Shown one piece after another: positions 45,439 through 54,583 of a stretch of 64,000 nt of DNA. The stretch's first letter is position 1. The number at the start of each line of letters is the position of its first letter. The translations under genes and the position numbers were made by a program. The DNA comes from an uncultured Flavobacteriales bacterium (GTDB taxonomy: Bacteria; Bacteroidota; Bacteroidia; Flavobacteriales_D; Sanyastnellaceae). The DNA lies in contig CALKGK010000043.1 in the NCBI GenBank assembly GCA_938085105.1, positions 1 to 64,000 on the forward strand, written 5' to 3'. The notes beneath the pieces were generated by a model. It had not been told where the DNA came from, did not search any database, and saw only the letters and a list, made by a program, of their open reading frames with translations.

Positions 45439-46941
45439 TTAAGGTGCTTTGTAAACCCGGAGATGTTCATCTTTGAAAACCAGCGGGAAGAATGGCGGTA
45501 AATCACATGCTGTTCCTTCGAAAATGACAATAAAATTGAGACTTTGTTCTAAATATGGGCGAAGAAAAGATTCATTTACATCCTGTTGCGAACTCGTCCA
45601 CCCTTTTCTCCCGAGGGCTAATAAAGAACCATTTCTGCTTCGGTCTCCAAGAGCGAGGATGCGCTTATTTTCATCAATCCCCAAACTTTTAAGATGCGGT
45701 TTTAGGGATTGAGCCTGACGATAGGCAATTGCATAAACGGGATCTTGATGTACTACTCTTTGATTAAACTTCTTGTGAGCATAATTCCCGCTGAGCACTG
45801 TGATGATGATCAAAAGTGATGGAAGAAGAAAGCGAAACCTCCCGTTTTTTAATGTTTCACGAAGAATATAGACCCCTACCGTCACCCACAAAAAAAGAAC
45901 AGGGAGAAGATTGAGGATGTAATAATCGTGGTCTTTGAACTGAGCATAGAAGAGGAGAAAGTAACTCAAGCTACCCAAGGTGAGCAGGATGAATAAAGGT
46001 GCCAGTTGTTTGCATTTCTTCCAGCTAAACAAAACTCCAAGGACCATGAGCCCATAAAATGCGTGCCAAGTGCTCATGTAGTAGTATTCCACCCGCCAAA
46101 AACTGCTCATATAATTCCAAACTTCCTTTACTTCTGTCCCGTTCAAGTTCCAAATCGGACGAGGATGAGTGAGGAAATAATCATCGTGATGCAACTCATT
46201 GAAGTACAGGACATACATGTTCCACAGCACCACAAACAGGAATCCACTTCCAAAAAACAACAAAACTGAACGGTAAGCCTGAATAAAATCTTTTACGCTG
46301 CCTTTTTTGAGGAAATGGTTCAAGAATAAAAACCCAAAAGCCGCCAATGGATGGATGAGAAAGCTCACTTTTAGTAGTCCGGCTGCAGCAAATAGAACGA
46401 AGGCGCGCATCCCGACCTTTTTTTGATCAGAAAGCCAAAAACGTGCAAAGGCATGCCATCCCATCAAACATAAACCCAAGGCCGAAGCGTCTGGGAGGAA
46501 GCTCGCCGAATAATAGAGCAAAACGGTTGATGTTAGGAACCAGACACCAAGTATTGTAGGGATCAGTTGATTTCGGAAAACAAGCTCCAGTGTTTTAAAC
46601 AGGGCAAGAAAACCGAGAGTACTAATGAGCAGTGTCAGGCCTCGCAATACCCAAGGTTGTTCGCCAACCAAGAAATACATCAGTGCACTAATGTAATAGA
46701 GCATGGGGAATTCGCACGCCGCTTTGGCCTCTTCGCTTTGAAGGTTGAAAAGTCCTGGACTGAAGAAATCCATTCCAAAATGGTAATAATGACTTGCGAA
46801 GGAAAGACTATCGCTTTGGCGCACGAAATGGATACCTGAAGGGTCCATGTTGAGCATGGAAAACAAGCCCATCATCAGGTAAAATACAAGAATCACCGAA
46901 AGGTAAAACCAGGAAGAGTTTCCATTGAGCAGGCGCTTCAT
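45439..46941 (-). CDS. GT39-like membrane glycosyltransferase
   Basis: 500 aa with about eleven membrane helices. The first periplasmic loop has HFVRQSDSLSFASHYYHFG, matching the RQ-x-D segment near the catalytic acid of flavobacterial GT39/ArnT-like enzymes, which move sugars from polyprenyl phosphate carriers. The C-terminal ~80 residues are soluble. Substrate unknown. No LPS or protein-glycosylation genes surround it. Confidence 0.75.
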   Translation of the reverse strand: MKRLLNGNSSWFYLSVILVFYLMMGLFSMLNMDPSGIHFVRQSDSLSFASHYYHFGMDFFSPGLFNLQSEEAKAACEFPMLYYISALMYFLVGEQPWVLRGLTLLISTLGFLALFKTLELVFRNQLIPTILGVWFLTSTVLLYYSASFLPDASALGLCLMGWHAFARFWLSDQKKVGMRAFVLFAAAGLLKVSFLIHPLAAFGFLFLNHFLKKGSVKDFIQAYRSVLLFFGSGFLFVVLWNMYVLYFNELHHDDYFLTHPRPIWNLNGTEVKEVWNYMSSFWRVEYYYMSTWHAFYGLMVLGVLFSWKKCKQLAPLFILLTLGSLSYFLLFYAQFKDHDYYILNLLPVLFLWVTVGVYILRETLKNGRFRFLLPSLLIIITVLSGNYAHKKFNQRVVHQDPVYAIAYRQAQSLKPHLKSLGIDENKRILALGDRSRNGSLLALGRKGWTSSQQDVNESFLRPYLEQSLNFIVIFEGTACDLPPFFPLVFKDEHLRVYKAP

Positions 46942-46978
46942 TTTCCAAATTTAGGCTTTTGCGCGATAGCTCCTAAGA

Positions 46979-47893
46979 CTAATGAATGATACTTGTACCA
47001 CGTTGTTGAAACTCCAAAGGAGAATGCTTGTGCATGCGCTTGAAAAGTCGGTTAAAATAAGAACGGTTTTCGAAGCCGCACTCGATAAACACTTCTTTGA
47101 TGGAGTAGTTCGGGTTTCTCAGCATTTTCGCCGCTTTTTGCAGTCGTTCAGTATTGATAAAGTCTACTGGCGACATGCCCATTTCATGGCGAAAAACCTT
47201 TCTGAAATTGGACTCGCTCATGCACGCCATGTTGCTCAGTTGCTTCAAAGAAATGCTTTGGTGCAGATTACTTTTGATGAATTCAATCACATGGGCCAAG
47301 CGGCTTTGAGTGGCGTTTTTACTCGAATTGTCCAAGTGCATTTGACGGGAGTTCGTCTGCATCACACGCACAATTAGTTCCTCCAGCATATTGTTGACAA
47401 ACAATTCTTTTGAGGGGTGATTTTCTGCAAAGAGATAAATCAAACGTTGCAAGATTTGATAAATCCCTTGATCGTTCGTGAAGTGAAAATTGTAATCCAA
47501 AATACCCCATGTTTTTGAATCGCACTTGCTCATGTCTTCGTTCATAAAATCGATAACTTTATGAATCTTCTCTTCGTCTATTGCCATCGCCAAACAACGT
47601 GTGGGAGTGTCTACCGTAGCCTCGGGAAAATCGATGCACATGAGCTCTTTGGAAGGGAGAATTAAGGATTCCCCTGGGAGGAAGGTAAAGGACTCGTCTT
47701 CTCTCAGGTGCATCACTTTTTTACCCGTAATCATGCTTGCCAAAACCGGCTGATCAAATTGGAGCAACACTTTATCTGCATTTTGATGGGTTTCAAAAAC
47801 ATGCAAAGCAGCTTGATCCAAAGTGTAGGACGTTTGGTTCTCAACGAGGGTCTCTAATTTTCGTTGTGCTAGAAACTGATTGGGTAAATTCAT
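46979..47893 (-). CDS. AraC-family transcriptional regulator
   Basis: 304 aa. The N-terminal ~190 residues form a cupin-like ligand domain (FTFLPGESLILPSKEL); the C-terminal ~100 are two HTH motifs: ISLKQLSNMACMSESNFRKVFRHEMGMSPVDFIN and YSIKEVFIECGFENRSYFNRLFKRMHKHSPLEF, the AraC signature. It is divergent from the aldehyde dehydrogenase gene, with a direct-repeat operator between them, so it most likely controls that gene. Confidence 0.94.
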   Translation of the reverse strand: MNLPNQFLAQRKLETLVENQTSYTLDQAALHVFETHQNADKVLLQFDQPVLASMITGKKVMHLREDESFTFLPGESLILPSKELMCIDFPEATVDTPTRCLAMAIDEEKIHKVIDFMNEDMSKCDSKTWGILDYNFHFTNDQGIYQILQRLIYLFAENHPSKELFVNNMLEELIVRVMQTNSRQMHLDNSSKNATQSRLAHVIEFIKSNLHQSISLKQLSNMACMSESNFRKVFRHEMGMSPVDFINTERLQKAAKMLRNPNYSIKEVFIECGFENRSYFNRLFKRMHKHSPLEFQQRGTSIIH

Positions 47894-48002
47894 CTTTCTT
47901 CGATAAGGTGGTCTTTAATACTACCATTTGGGGGGAATGGCCCTCCTTTGAGGACTTATAAGTTACAAAAATCGACGGGGTCCGCAATGCTTTTTACGAT
48001 TC

Positions 48003-48038
48003 GATCGAATTGTTCACTTCCTTGATCGAATTGTTCAC
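48003..48038. promoter_or_regulatory. Direct-repeat operator, probable AraC binding sites
   Basis: Two identical 15-base copies of GATCGAATTGTTCAC (48003-48017 and 48024-48038), 21 bases apart start to start, i.e. two DNA turns on the same face. This is the usual arrangement for an AraC-family dimer. It lies 113 bases before the dehydrogenase start and 109 bases beyond the AraC start. Confidence 0.65.
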
Positions 48039-48151
48039 GAATCGAAGCTCTTCCTTGATGTAGTTTTGAGAACCGCCTAAGAATCAAGCCATTGAAATAG
48101 AGGGAGAAAACGGCGGAGCTTCTCTCTTTCGAACTTTATAAATACAAGATC

Positions 48152-49675
48152 ATGAGTACAACAGAAACCATGAATAAAGCTCAAATCGAGCGACCAAAAT
48201 TCAAAGATCAGTACGAAAACTATATCGGTGGAAAGTGGACAGCTCCTTTGAGCGGACAATATTTCGACAACGTGTCTCCGGTTGACGGGAACAGCTTTAC
48301 AAAAATTGCACGTTCGAACGAGGACGACATCAACCTTGCCGTTGACGCTGCGTGGCGTGCCGCTCCATCTTGGAACAGCTCATCAGCGACCAGCAGAAGC
48401 AACATGCTTTTGAAAATTGCGGACGTTATGGAAGCCAACATGGAAGTATTGGCCCGTGCGGAAACCTGGGACAATGGAAAGGCTGTAAGAGAAACCATGG
48501 CTGCCGATATGCCATTGGCCATTGATCACTTTCGCTACTTCGCGGGTGTTATTCGCGCAGAAGAAGGATCAGTAAGTGAATTGGATTCGAGCACTGTTTC
48601 GATGAATGTTTTAGAGCCCCTCGGTGTTGTAGGACAAATTATTCCTTGGAACTTCCCTATCCTAATGGCTGCTTGGAAAATTGCTCCAGCACTTGCTGCA
48701 GGAAACTGTATAATTCTCAAGCCAGCAGAGCAAACGCCCGTTGGTATTCTCATCCTGGCAGAGTTGATTGAAGGAATTCTACCTGACGGTGTATTGAACA
48801 TCGTGAACGGATTTGGAATCGAAGCCGGTAAGCCACTCGCATCGCACCCAAAAATCAACAAAATTGCCTTTACTGGAGAAACCACTACTGGACAATTGAT
48901 CATGCAATACGCATCGAAAAACATCATTCCGGTGACTTTGGAATTGGGAGGTAAATCACCCAACATTTTCTTCGAAAGTATCATGGAAGCGGACGATGAG
49001 TACTTCGATAAGTGCATTGAAGGAGCGGTGATGTTTGCCTTGAATCAAGGGGAAGTATGCACTTGTCCGTCAAGACTTCTCGTTCAAGAAAGCATTTATG
49101 ATGCCTTCATCGAGCGTGTCATTGAGCGCACAAAAGCCATCAAAATTGGTCACCCACTCGATCCTTCAACCATGATGGGAGCTCAAGCATCGAACGATCA
49201 GTATGAGAAGATTTTGAACTACATCAAAATTGGAAAAGAAGAAGGTTGTGAAGTATTGACTGGAGGTGAAGCTGCTTTCAATGAAGGGCTTACTGGAGGA
49301 TACTACATCCAACCAACCATCTTGAAAGGGAACAACAAAATGCGTGTATTCCAAGAAGAAATCTTTGGTCCTGTACTTTGTGTTACCACTTTTAAGGATG
49401 AAGCGGAAGCCATTGAAATTGCCAACGACACCCCTTATGGATTGGGTGCTGGAGTTTGGACAAGAGACACGCATCAAGCTTACCAAATTTCGAGAGCTGT
49501 TCAAGCAGGTAGAGTTTGGGTGAATTGCTACCACGCTTATCCAGCACATGCTCCATTTGGAGGATACAAGAAATCTGGAATCGGTCGTGAAACGCACAAA
49601 ATGATGCTCAACCACTATCGTCAAACGAAGAACATGTTGATTTCTTACGACAAGAAAGCGCTTGGATTCTTCTAA
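48152..49675 (+). CDS. NAD(P)-dependent aldehyde dehydrogenase
   Basis: 507 aa of the ExaC/AldB group. The nucleotide-binding and catalytic motifs are [31 protein letters not shown], Glu264 in LELGGKSPN and Cys303 in [11 protein letters not shown]. The order AraC regulator - dehydrogenase - DUF779 is a known association for alcohol or acetaldehyde oxidation genes. It is followed by a terminator-like hairpin, so DUF779 is expressed at a lower level or by read-through. Confidence 0.94.
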   Translation: MSTTETMNKAQIERPKFKDQYENYIGGKWTAPLSGQYFDNVSPVDGNSFTKIARSNEDDINLAVDAAWRAAPSWNSSSATSRSNMLLKIADVMEANMEVLARAETWDNGKAVRETMAADMPLAIDHFRYFAGVIRAEEGSVSELDSSTVSMNVLEPLGVVGQIIPWNFPILMAAWKIAPALAAGNCIILKPAEQTPVGILILAELIEGILPDGVLNIVNGFGIEAGKPLASHPKINKIAFTGETTTGQLIMQYASKNIIPVTLELGGKSPNIFFESIMEADDEYFDKCIEGAVMFALNQGEVCTCPSRLLVQESIYDAFIERVIERTKAIKIGHPLDPSTMMGAQASNDQYEKILNYIKIGKEEGCEVLTGGEAAFNEGLTGGYYIQPTILKGNNKMRVFQEEIFGPVLCVTTFKDEAEAIEIANDTPYGLGAGVWTRDTHQAYQISRAVQAGRVWVNCYHAYPAHAPFGGYKKSGIGRETHKMMLNHYRQTKNMLISYDKKALGFF

Positions 49676-49697
49676 AGATTAAATCACATTTCATGCT

Positions 49698-49727
49698 GCG
49701 GGAGGTCATTGATCTCCCGCATTTTTT
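49698..49727 (+). terminator. Hairpin terminator between aldehyde dehydrogenase and DUF779
   Basis: GCGGGAG-GTCATTGAT-CTCCCGC followed by ATTTTTT, a 7-bp GC-rich stem with a 9-base loop. 22 bases after the dehydrogenase stop. Confidence 0.75.
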
Positions 49728-49747
49728 CATCCAAAAATCGAAGAACC

Positions 49748-50143
49748 ATGAATGTTCAACGCATCAGTATCAGTGAAGCCGCTTTGGAACTGCTGGAAAA
49801 ACTCAAAGGACAACACGGCGAACTCATTTTTCATCAAAGTGGCGGGTGTTGCGATGGGTCTGCCCCCATGTGTTTGCCCAAAAGTGACTTTTACATTGAC
49901 GATAACGATTACCACCTTGGAGCCATTGGAAATTGCGACTTTTTCATCAGTGCAGAGCAATATGAATACTGGCAATACAGTCACCTTCACGTCGATGTTT
50001 GTGAAGGAAGAGGCTCAAGTTTTTCTTTAGAAATCCCTCACGGTTTGCGGTTCATTACCAAGTCCCGACTCTTCACCCCAACAGAACAATTGCATTTAAA
50101 AGCTGCAAAAAAAGGACTCCCAGCCGAGTTTCCATCGGCCTAA
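49748..50143 (+). CDS. DUF779 domain protein
   Basis: 131 aa starting MNVQRISISEAAL. DUF779 features: GELIFHQSGGCCDGSAPMCLPKSDF, a cysteine-rich centre, and HVDVCEGRGSSFSLEIPHGLRFITKSRLF. The family is nearly always beside an aldehyde dehydrogenase, as here; function not established. Starts upstream of 49748 would fall in the terminator hairpin and are rejected. Confidence 0.92.
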   Translation: MNVQRISISEAALELLEKLKGQHGELIFHQSGGCCDGSAPMCLPKSDFYIDDNDYHLGAIGNCDFFISAEQYEYWQYSHLHVDVCEGRGSSFSLEIPHGLRFITKSRLFTPTEQLHLKAAKKGLPAEFPSA

Positions 50144-50178
50144 AAAAAACCTCCAAATCAACGTTTTGACTTGGAGGT
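50142..50178 (-). terminator. Terminator of sbtA
   Basis: On the minus strand ACCTCCAA...TTGGAGGT (with inner GTCAAAAC/GTTGAT pairing) is followed by TTTTTTTT. 48 bases after the transporter stop. No U run on the plus strand, so it serves the minus strand. Confidence 0.8.
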
Positions 50179-50226
50179 ATGGCTAACAGTTCTCGGCAAA
50201 AGGATCATACTGCCCGAGAAAAGATC

Positions 50227-51189
50227 TTAAGTACTTTGTACGATGAGGAAATACAATGGCATTCCAATCGTAATGTTTACTGGAAACGTAATGGCCAGTG
50301 CCATGGGGATATATAAACTTGGGTTGGCCTTCGGAACCACCAAACGCATGGCAGCTGGAACCGCAATGTAAGACGCTCCCGCCGCCAAAATAGAGAGGAG
50401 GAACCGGTTACCAATTTCATCACTCAAGCCCGAACTCACAAAAGCAACGATGCTTCCATTGATGAGCGGAACGATAACCGCAAATGCAAAAGGAAACCAT
50501 CCCTTTTTGAAAAAGGACCGCAATTTTTGTCCGCTAGATATCCCCATATCCAGCAAGAAAATTGCCAAGAATCCTTTAAAAATATCAGTAGTGAACGGCT
50601 TAATTCCCGCTGCTTGTGCGTCGCTAGCAATAAACCCAATCAACAAACTTCCCATAATCAACAAGACGCTTCCGTTGGTCAGGGAATGTTTGAGCAAACT
50701 CAAAAAAGGCACCCCTTCTTTTTTATCCTTTGAGAACCACGAAATCAGCAATACACCGATGATAATACTCGGGGCTTCCATCAATGCCATGGTAGCCACC
50801 ATGTGTCCGCCAAAAGCAATGTCGTGCAAATCCAAATAAGACACCGCTGTAATAAAAGTAACGGCCGAAACCGAACCATAAGCGGCAGCCACTGCCCCAG
50901 AGTTTTCCACGCTAAACTTTCTTCGCAAGACAAAAAAAGCAAGTACAGGAACCGCCAAGGCTAAAAAAACACCGAAAAAGAGGGTTTGAAAAACTTCGGC
51001 ATCGAGCGGACTGTGGGCCAATTCTTGTCCACCTTTGAAACCAATACTGAAGAGCAGATAAATGGAAATGAACTTCGACGAATTCGGCGGAATTTGAAGG
51101 TCGCTCTTGAGTTGCACAGCAATGATCCCCAAGAAAAAGAAGAGCAAAGCTGGATTGGTTAGGTTATCAATAAGTAAATGTAAATCCAT
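50227..51189 (-). CDS. SbtA-type sodium-dependent bicarbonate transporter
   Basis: 320 aa, ten membrane helices. Family segments: LFSIGFKGGQEL near the start, YGSVSAVTFITAVSYL in the first half, MEAPSIIIGVLLISWF, and AGASYIAVPAAMRLVVPKANPSLYIPMALAITFPVNI in the second half, the SbtA/DUF897 pattern. Known members import bicarbonate with sodium. A PII-like SbtB gene is not adjacent; instead a 92-aa gene lies 33 bases upstream. A LysR regulator is divergent. Confidence 0.9.
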   Translation of the reverse strand: MDLHLLIDNLTNPALLFFFLGIIAVQLKSDLQIPPNSSKFISIYLLFSIGFKGGQELAHSPLDAEVFQTLFFGVFLALAVPVLAFFVLRRKFSVENSGAVAAAYGSVSAVTFITAVSYLDLHDIAFGGHMVATMALMEAPSIIIGVLLISWFSKDKKEGVPFLSLLKHSLTNGSVLLIMGSLLIGFIASDAQAAGIKPFTTDIFKGFLAIFLLDMGISSGQKLRSFFKKGWFPFAFAVIVPLINGSIVAFVSSGLSDEIGNRFLLSILAAGASYIAVPAAMRLVVPKANPSLYIPMALAITFPVNITIGMPLYFLIVQST

Positions 51190-51222
51190 TACAGAGAGAG
51201 AAATGCGCTAGAACTTCAGGTT

Positions 51223-51501
51223 TTACGACTGAGGAACTTTGAGTTTGATGTCAATGGATGAGTGGATTTCTAAAGTTGCACCTGCATCTTGAGCCATTTT
51301 GAGAATCTCTGCAATTTGCGTTTTGGCGGCATTTAATTCTTCCAAGCGCTCCTCCGAGTGCGAAGTATCGCCATTAAAGCGCTCACGAATACTGAGCATT
51401 TGAATGTTGTGAAAACGGATTTTATCACTAATTACTGAAAACAATACATCGGCTGCTTCCGATACATTGTAGGTTCCGTCGATGAGTTTGATTTGATCCA
51501 T
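51223..51501 (-). CDS. Small hypothetical protein next to SbtA, 92 aa
   Basis: Start at the ATG at 51501 (MDQIKLIDGTYNVSEAADVL); the frame continues to a TTG at 51519 that I reject. A central helix KIRFHNIQMLSIRERFNGD and a second E/A-rich helix (SEERLEELNAAKTQIAEILKMAQ, given here by its ends) suggest an antiparallel coiled coil, ending with a beta segment IEIKLKV-like. No PII fold motif. It is cotranscribed with sbtA and could be its partner (inference). Confidence 0.78.
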   Translation of the reverse strand: MDQIKLIDGTYNVSEAADVLFSVISDKIRFHNIQMLSIRERFNGDTSHSEERLEELNAAKTQIAEILKMAQDAGATLEIHSSIDIKLKVPQS

Positions 51502-51568
51502 GCCATTAATTTTGGGCAAAGTTGAAGAGGATTATCCATATATTTTTATTTAACTTTCGAATACAAAT

Positions 51569-51585
51569 CATAAGCTCTACTTATG
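51569..51585. promoter_or_regulatory. LysR-type T-N11-A palindrome over the lysR start codon
   Basis: CATAAG-CTCTA-CTTATG, a perfect 6-base dyad with the T-N11-A form of LysR-regulator boxes. Its right arm ends in the ATG of the regulator gene itself, fitting autoregulation and control of the divergent sbtA operon. Confidence 0.55.
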
Positions 51586-52494
51586 CACTATACCTTGAAT
51601 CAGTTGCGGATTTTTCGAATGATCGTGGAAAAAAAGAGCATAACCAAGGCAGCTGAGGCGCTTCATTTAACCCAGCCTGCGGTGTCCATTCAACTTCGAA
51701 AACTTCAAGATCAATTTGATATTCCATTGACGGAGGTGATTGGCAGGAAAATTTACATTACTGACTTTGGCTACGAAATTGCCGATGCTGCGGACCGAAT
51801 TATGGATGAAGTGAGCGCCATCAAACACCGAGCAGCTTCCCATCAAGGCAAAATCAGCGGCCGACTCAAACTCGCTATTGTTTCTACAGCAAAATATGTA
51901 ATGCCATTCTTTTTGAGTGATTTCCTCTCCAACAATGAGGATGTGGAGCTTGAAATGGACGTGACGAACAAAGCCAAGGTAGTTGAAAGTCTTGGGGCGA
52001 ATGAAGTCGACTTCGCTTTGGTTTCGGTACTTCCCGAACAGCTCCAATGTGAAACAGAAACCCTCATGGAAAATCGTCTTTACTTGGTGGGGCCTGCGGG
52101 CATTGACATCGAAGAGCATCAAGATATTCACCTTCTCGAATCCTTGCCACTCATCTTTCGAGAGTCGGGATCTGCCACGAGAAGAACCATGGAAGAATTC
52201 ACCAATCAACAATCCCTTCAGGTGAACATCAAAATGGAACTCACCAGCAACGAAGCAGTAAAACAAGCGGTGATAGCTGGTTTGGGATTTAGCATCATGC
52301 CGCTGATTGGTATTCGAAATGAACTCAATTCAGGTCGATTAAAAATCATCGAAATTCCCGGACTCCCCCTCGTCACTTCTTGGAACTTGGTTTGGCTCAA
52401 AGGAAAGCAGCCCGCTCCAGTCGCCTCGGCTTTTTTGGAAGACCTTCGCAAAAACAAAAGCAAGATCATCACCAAAGCCTTTCCAGGATTTTAA
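51583..52494 (+). CDS. LysR-family transcriptional regulator
   Basis: 303 aa. N-terminal winged HTH: LNQLRIFRMIVEKKSITKAAEALHLTQPAVSIQLRKLQ (residues ~5-42). The effector domain follows from ~90. This layout is close to CbbR/RbcR-type regulators of carbon fixation genes. Divergent from the bicarbonate transporter pair, with a T-N11-A dyad at its start, so it probably governs them. Confidence 0.94.
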   Translation: MHYTLNQLRIFRMIVEKKSITKAAEALHLTQPAVSIQLRKLQDQFDIPLTEVIGRKIYITDFGYEIADAADRIMDEVSAIKHRAASHQGKISGRLKLAIVSTAKYVMPFFLSDFLSNNEDVELEMDVTNKAKVVESLGANEVDFALVSVLPEQLQCETETLMENRLYLVGPAGIDIEEHQDIHLLESLPLIFRESGSATRRTMEEFTNQQSLQVNIKMELTSNEAVKQAVIAGLGFSIMPLIGIRNELNSGRLKIIEIPGLPLVTSWNLVWLKGKQPAPVASAFLEDLRKNKSKIITKAFPGF

Positions 52495-52531
52495 ATTGCA
52501 TCTCTTCCCGCACTCAAAACGCTTGAAAATC

Positions 52532-53128
52532 ATGAAAACACCCCTCCTCTCTACCCCTTTTCTCACCCTCTGTTTTTTCTGTCTAATTAGCGCCTGTTCC
52601 CTCTTTGAATCCAAACCAAAAGTGGAAGAACGTTTTGCAGACATCATTGGTATTTCTGAAGTCACCACCCATCCTGAAGATCAAGTCAAACTGCATCAAT
52701 ACTTGGAAGATACCTTGAACAAATACCCTCGTTTGAGTCAAGACTCCCTATTTTACAGCCAGGAGTTTGACGATTTCCTTTACAAGAATCAAATCGAATT
52801 GGCCGAGTACATCGATTGGAAAAGCATCACCACACCACGGATTGAGTCCTTCGCTGAAGATCGCTTGGAGGAGTTTTATTCCGCTGAACTACCTTACGAA
52901 CGTCAGCTGAAATTCGAAGGCTCGATACCGGACAGCCTCTATGAACTGACCGAAGAATGGGTCGTTCGCGTTGGTGATTATCTGATGGAGCGAGATTTCG
53001 CCTTATGCAATTTGGACTGCAATTGTGACTGTGTTCGGATGATGCTCATTCCTGATGAATCCTATGAAAAAACCCGAATGCACGCCTTCAACCTGGGCTG
53101 CAATTTGGAGCATTGGGGAAAGGATTAG
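52532..53128 (+). CDS. Hypothetical lipoprotein, 198 aa
   Basis: Start at 52532 (MKTPLLSTPF); the open frame goes back to a TTG at 52496. Signal sequence with lipobox LISAC-S near residue 22. The mature part is acidic and helical; near the C-terminus are clustered cysteines CNLDCNCDCVRM. No family I recognise. It follows the LysR gene by 37 bases on the same strand. Confidence 0.77.
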   Translation: MKTPLLSTPFLTLCFFCLISACSLFESKPKVEERFADIIGISEVTTHPEDQVKLHQYLEDTLNKYPRLSQDSLFYSQEFDDFLYKNQIELAEYIDWKSITTPRIESFAEDRLEEFYSAELPYERQLKFEGSIPDSLYELTEEWVVRVGDYLMERDFALCNLDCNCDCVRMMLIPDESYEKTRMHAFNLGCNLEHWGKD

Positions 53129-53219
53129 TGGGAGCCGTTTGAAGTTCGGATAATCAGAATTTCTGAGCGAATTTTGGAACCGCAATAAAACCAATGGTTT
53201 TTGAACGATTTTCGACCTC

Positions 53220-53756
53220 ATGAAGAAACACAGAAAAAAAACAATTAACCGACGAGTCCTCTGGGTTTTGGTACTTTTCTTCTTGTTGGGGTTCATCCTT
53301 CCTGAAAACTTCAAAATGCCCGTAGAAGGAGCCACCAAGGGCGATTATAATCAAAAGAGTTTTTGGTTTTACCCCTGGGGGAAATCGGTAACCCATAAGG
53401 GAGTTGATGTATTTGCTCCTACGGGAACGCGCTTGAATTCTGCTACCAATGGAGTTGTGCTTTACGCAGGAGAAATTAGTTTCGGAGGAAAAGTCGTTGT
53501 GGTGCTCGGACCAAAATGGCGCTTGCATTACTATGCCCATTTAGATCAAATTGAAACTCAGCCCTTAAACTTTGTAGGCTCTTCCACAAAAATTGGAAGT
53601 GTTGGCAGTTCGGGGAATGCCGCGGGAAAAGCGCCCCACCTGCATTATTCTATCATGACTCCACTCCCTCATTTTTGGAAAATGGATGACGACCATCAGG
53701 CTTGGAAAAAAATGTTTTACATCGACCCTACCCCTTTGCTTAATGCTGGATATTGA
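53220..53756 (+). CDS. M23-family metallopeptidase (peptidoglycan endopeptidase)
   Basis: 178 aa. One N-terminal membrane helix (WVLVLFFLLGFIL) then a LytM/M23 domain with zinc ligands THKGVDVFAP, HYYAHLD and the HLHYS motif near the end. All ligand positions are present, so it should be active. Probably an anchored periplasmic enzyme cutting peptide cross-links. Confidence 0.92.
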   Translation: MKKHRKKTINRRVLWVLVLFFLLGFILPENFKMPVEGATKGDYNQKSFWFYPWGKSVTHKGVDVFAPTGTRLNSATNGVVLYAGEISFGGKVVVVLGPKWRLHYYAHLDQIETQPLNFVGSSTKIGSVGSSGNAAGKAPHLHYSIMTPLPHFWKMDDDHQAWKKMFYIDPTPLLNAGY

Positions 53757-53781
53757 TAAATCGAAGAGTCAGGACGGGATA

Positions 53782-54540
53782 TTAGTCCATTTCTGAATTT
53801 CCAGCATTTGGATCTTCTTCCACATGTATTTTGCTTGAACCCTCGCTCAAACGATTGATTTCGTCCAATTCATCTTGGGTGAGGAAGCGCCATTTTCCTA
53901 CTGGAAGGTCTAGGCGAACGTTCATAATTCGGATACGCTTGAGCTTGGTTACCTCATAACCGAGATACTCGCACATTCGACGAATTTGTCGGTTCAATCC
54001 TTGGGTAAGGATAATTCTGAATTTGAAACGCCCCAGCTGCTCCACTTCGCAATCCCTTGTCACTTGATCGAGGATGGGAATTCCATTGCTCATTTTGTGT
54101 ACGAAGTCTTTATTGATGGGCTTGTCCACGGTAACGATGTATTCCTTCTCGTGGTTGTTTCGTGCACGTAAGATTTTGTTGACGATATCCCCATCATTGG
54201 TCAAGAAAATCAAACCTTCGCTCGGCTTATCGAGTCGGCCAATAGGGAAGATTCGCTTTTTGAAGCCAATGTAATCGATGATGTTGTCTCGTTCAACCCT
54301 TCGATCCGTGGTACACACAATGCCGATGGGCTTATTGAAAGCGATGTACACCGGTTGTTCGTTACTGTGCTTCACCAGCTCGCCATTCACACGAACCTCA
54401 TCCCCTTCTTTGACCTTGGTTCCCATTTCTGGCACCTTTCCATTGATGGTTACCTTTCCTTGGTCGATCAATTTATCTGCTGCTCTTCTTGAACAGTAGC
54501 CAACTTCACTGAGGTATTTGTTGATTCGGGTTTCTGACAT
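53782..54540 (-). CDS. rluF: 23S rRNA pseudouridine synthase, RluF type
   Basis: 252 aa. S4 domain (residues 1-60: [20 protein letters not shown]) and the RsuA/RluB/RluF catalytic domain with the Asp in [21 protein letters not shown] and the later [17 protein letters not shown]. The motif set is closer to RluF than RluB, but the target base cannot be proven here. A C-terminal acidic tail follows. Confidence 0.88.
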   Translation of the reverse strand: MSETRINKYLSEVGYCSRRAADKLIDQGKVTINGKVPEMGTKVKEGDEVRVNGELVKHSNEQPVYIAFNKPIGIVCTTDRRVERDNIIDYIGFKKRIFPIGRLDKPSEGLIFLTNDGDIVNKILRARNNHEKEYIVTVDKPINKDFVHKMSNGIPILDQVTRDCEVEQLGRFKFRIILTQGLNRQIRRMCEYLGYEVTKLKRIRIMNVRLDLPVGKWRFLTQDELDEINRLSEGSSKIHVEEDPNAGNSEMD

Positions 54541-54583
54541 GCTTTATTCTTCTGGTGGCGAAAATACAACATTTCGTTGCAGC

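Noticed and set aside
45473-46839. Short plus-strand frames opposite the GT39-like gene
   Set aside because: No conserved motif, and the opposite strand encodes a complete membrane enzyme.
48003-48038. Two direct repeats as a minimal CRISPR
   Set aside because: Only two 15-base units with a 6-base gap and no cas genes; the divergent AraC regulator explains them as operators.
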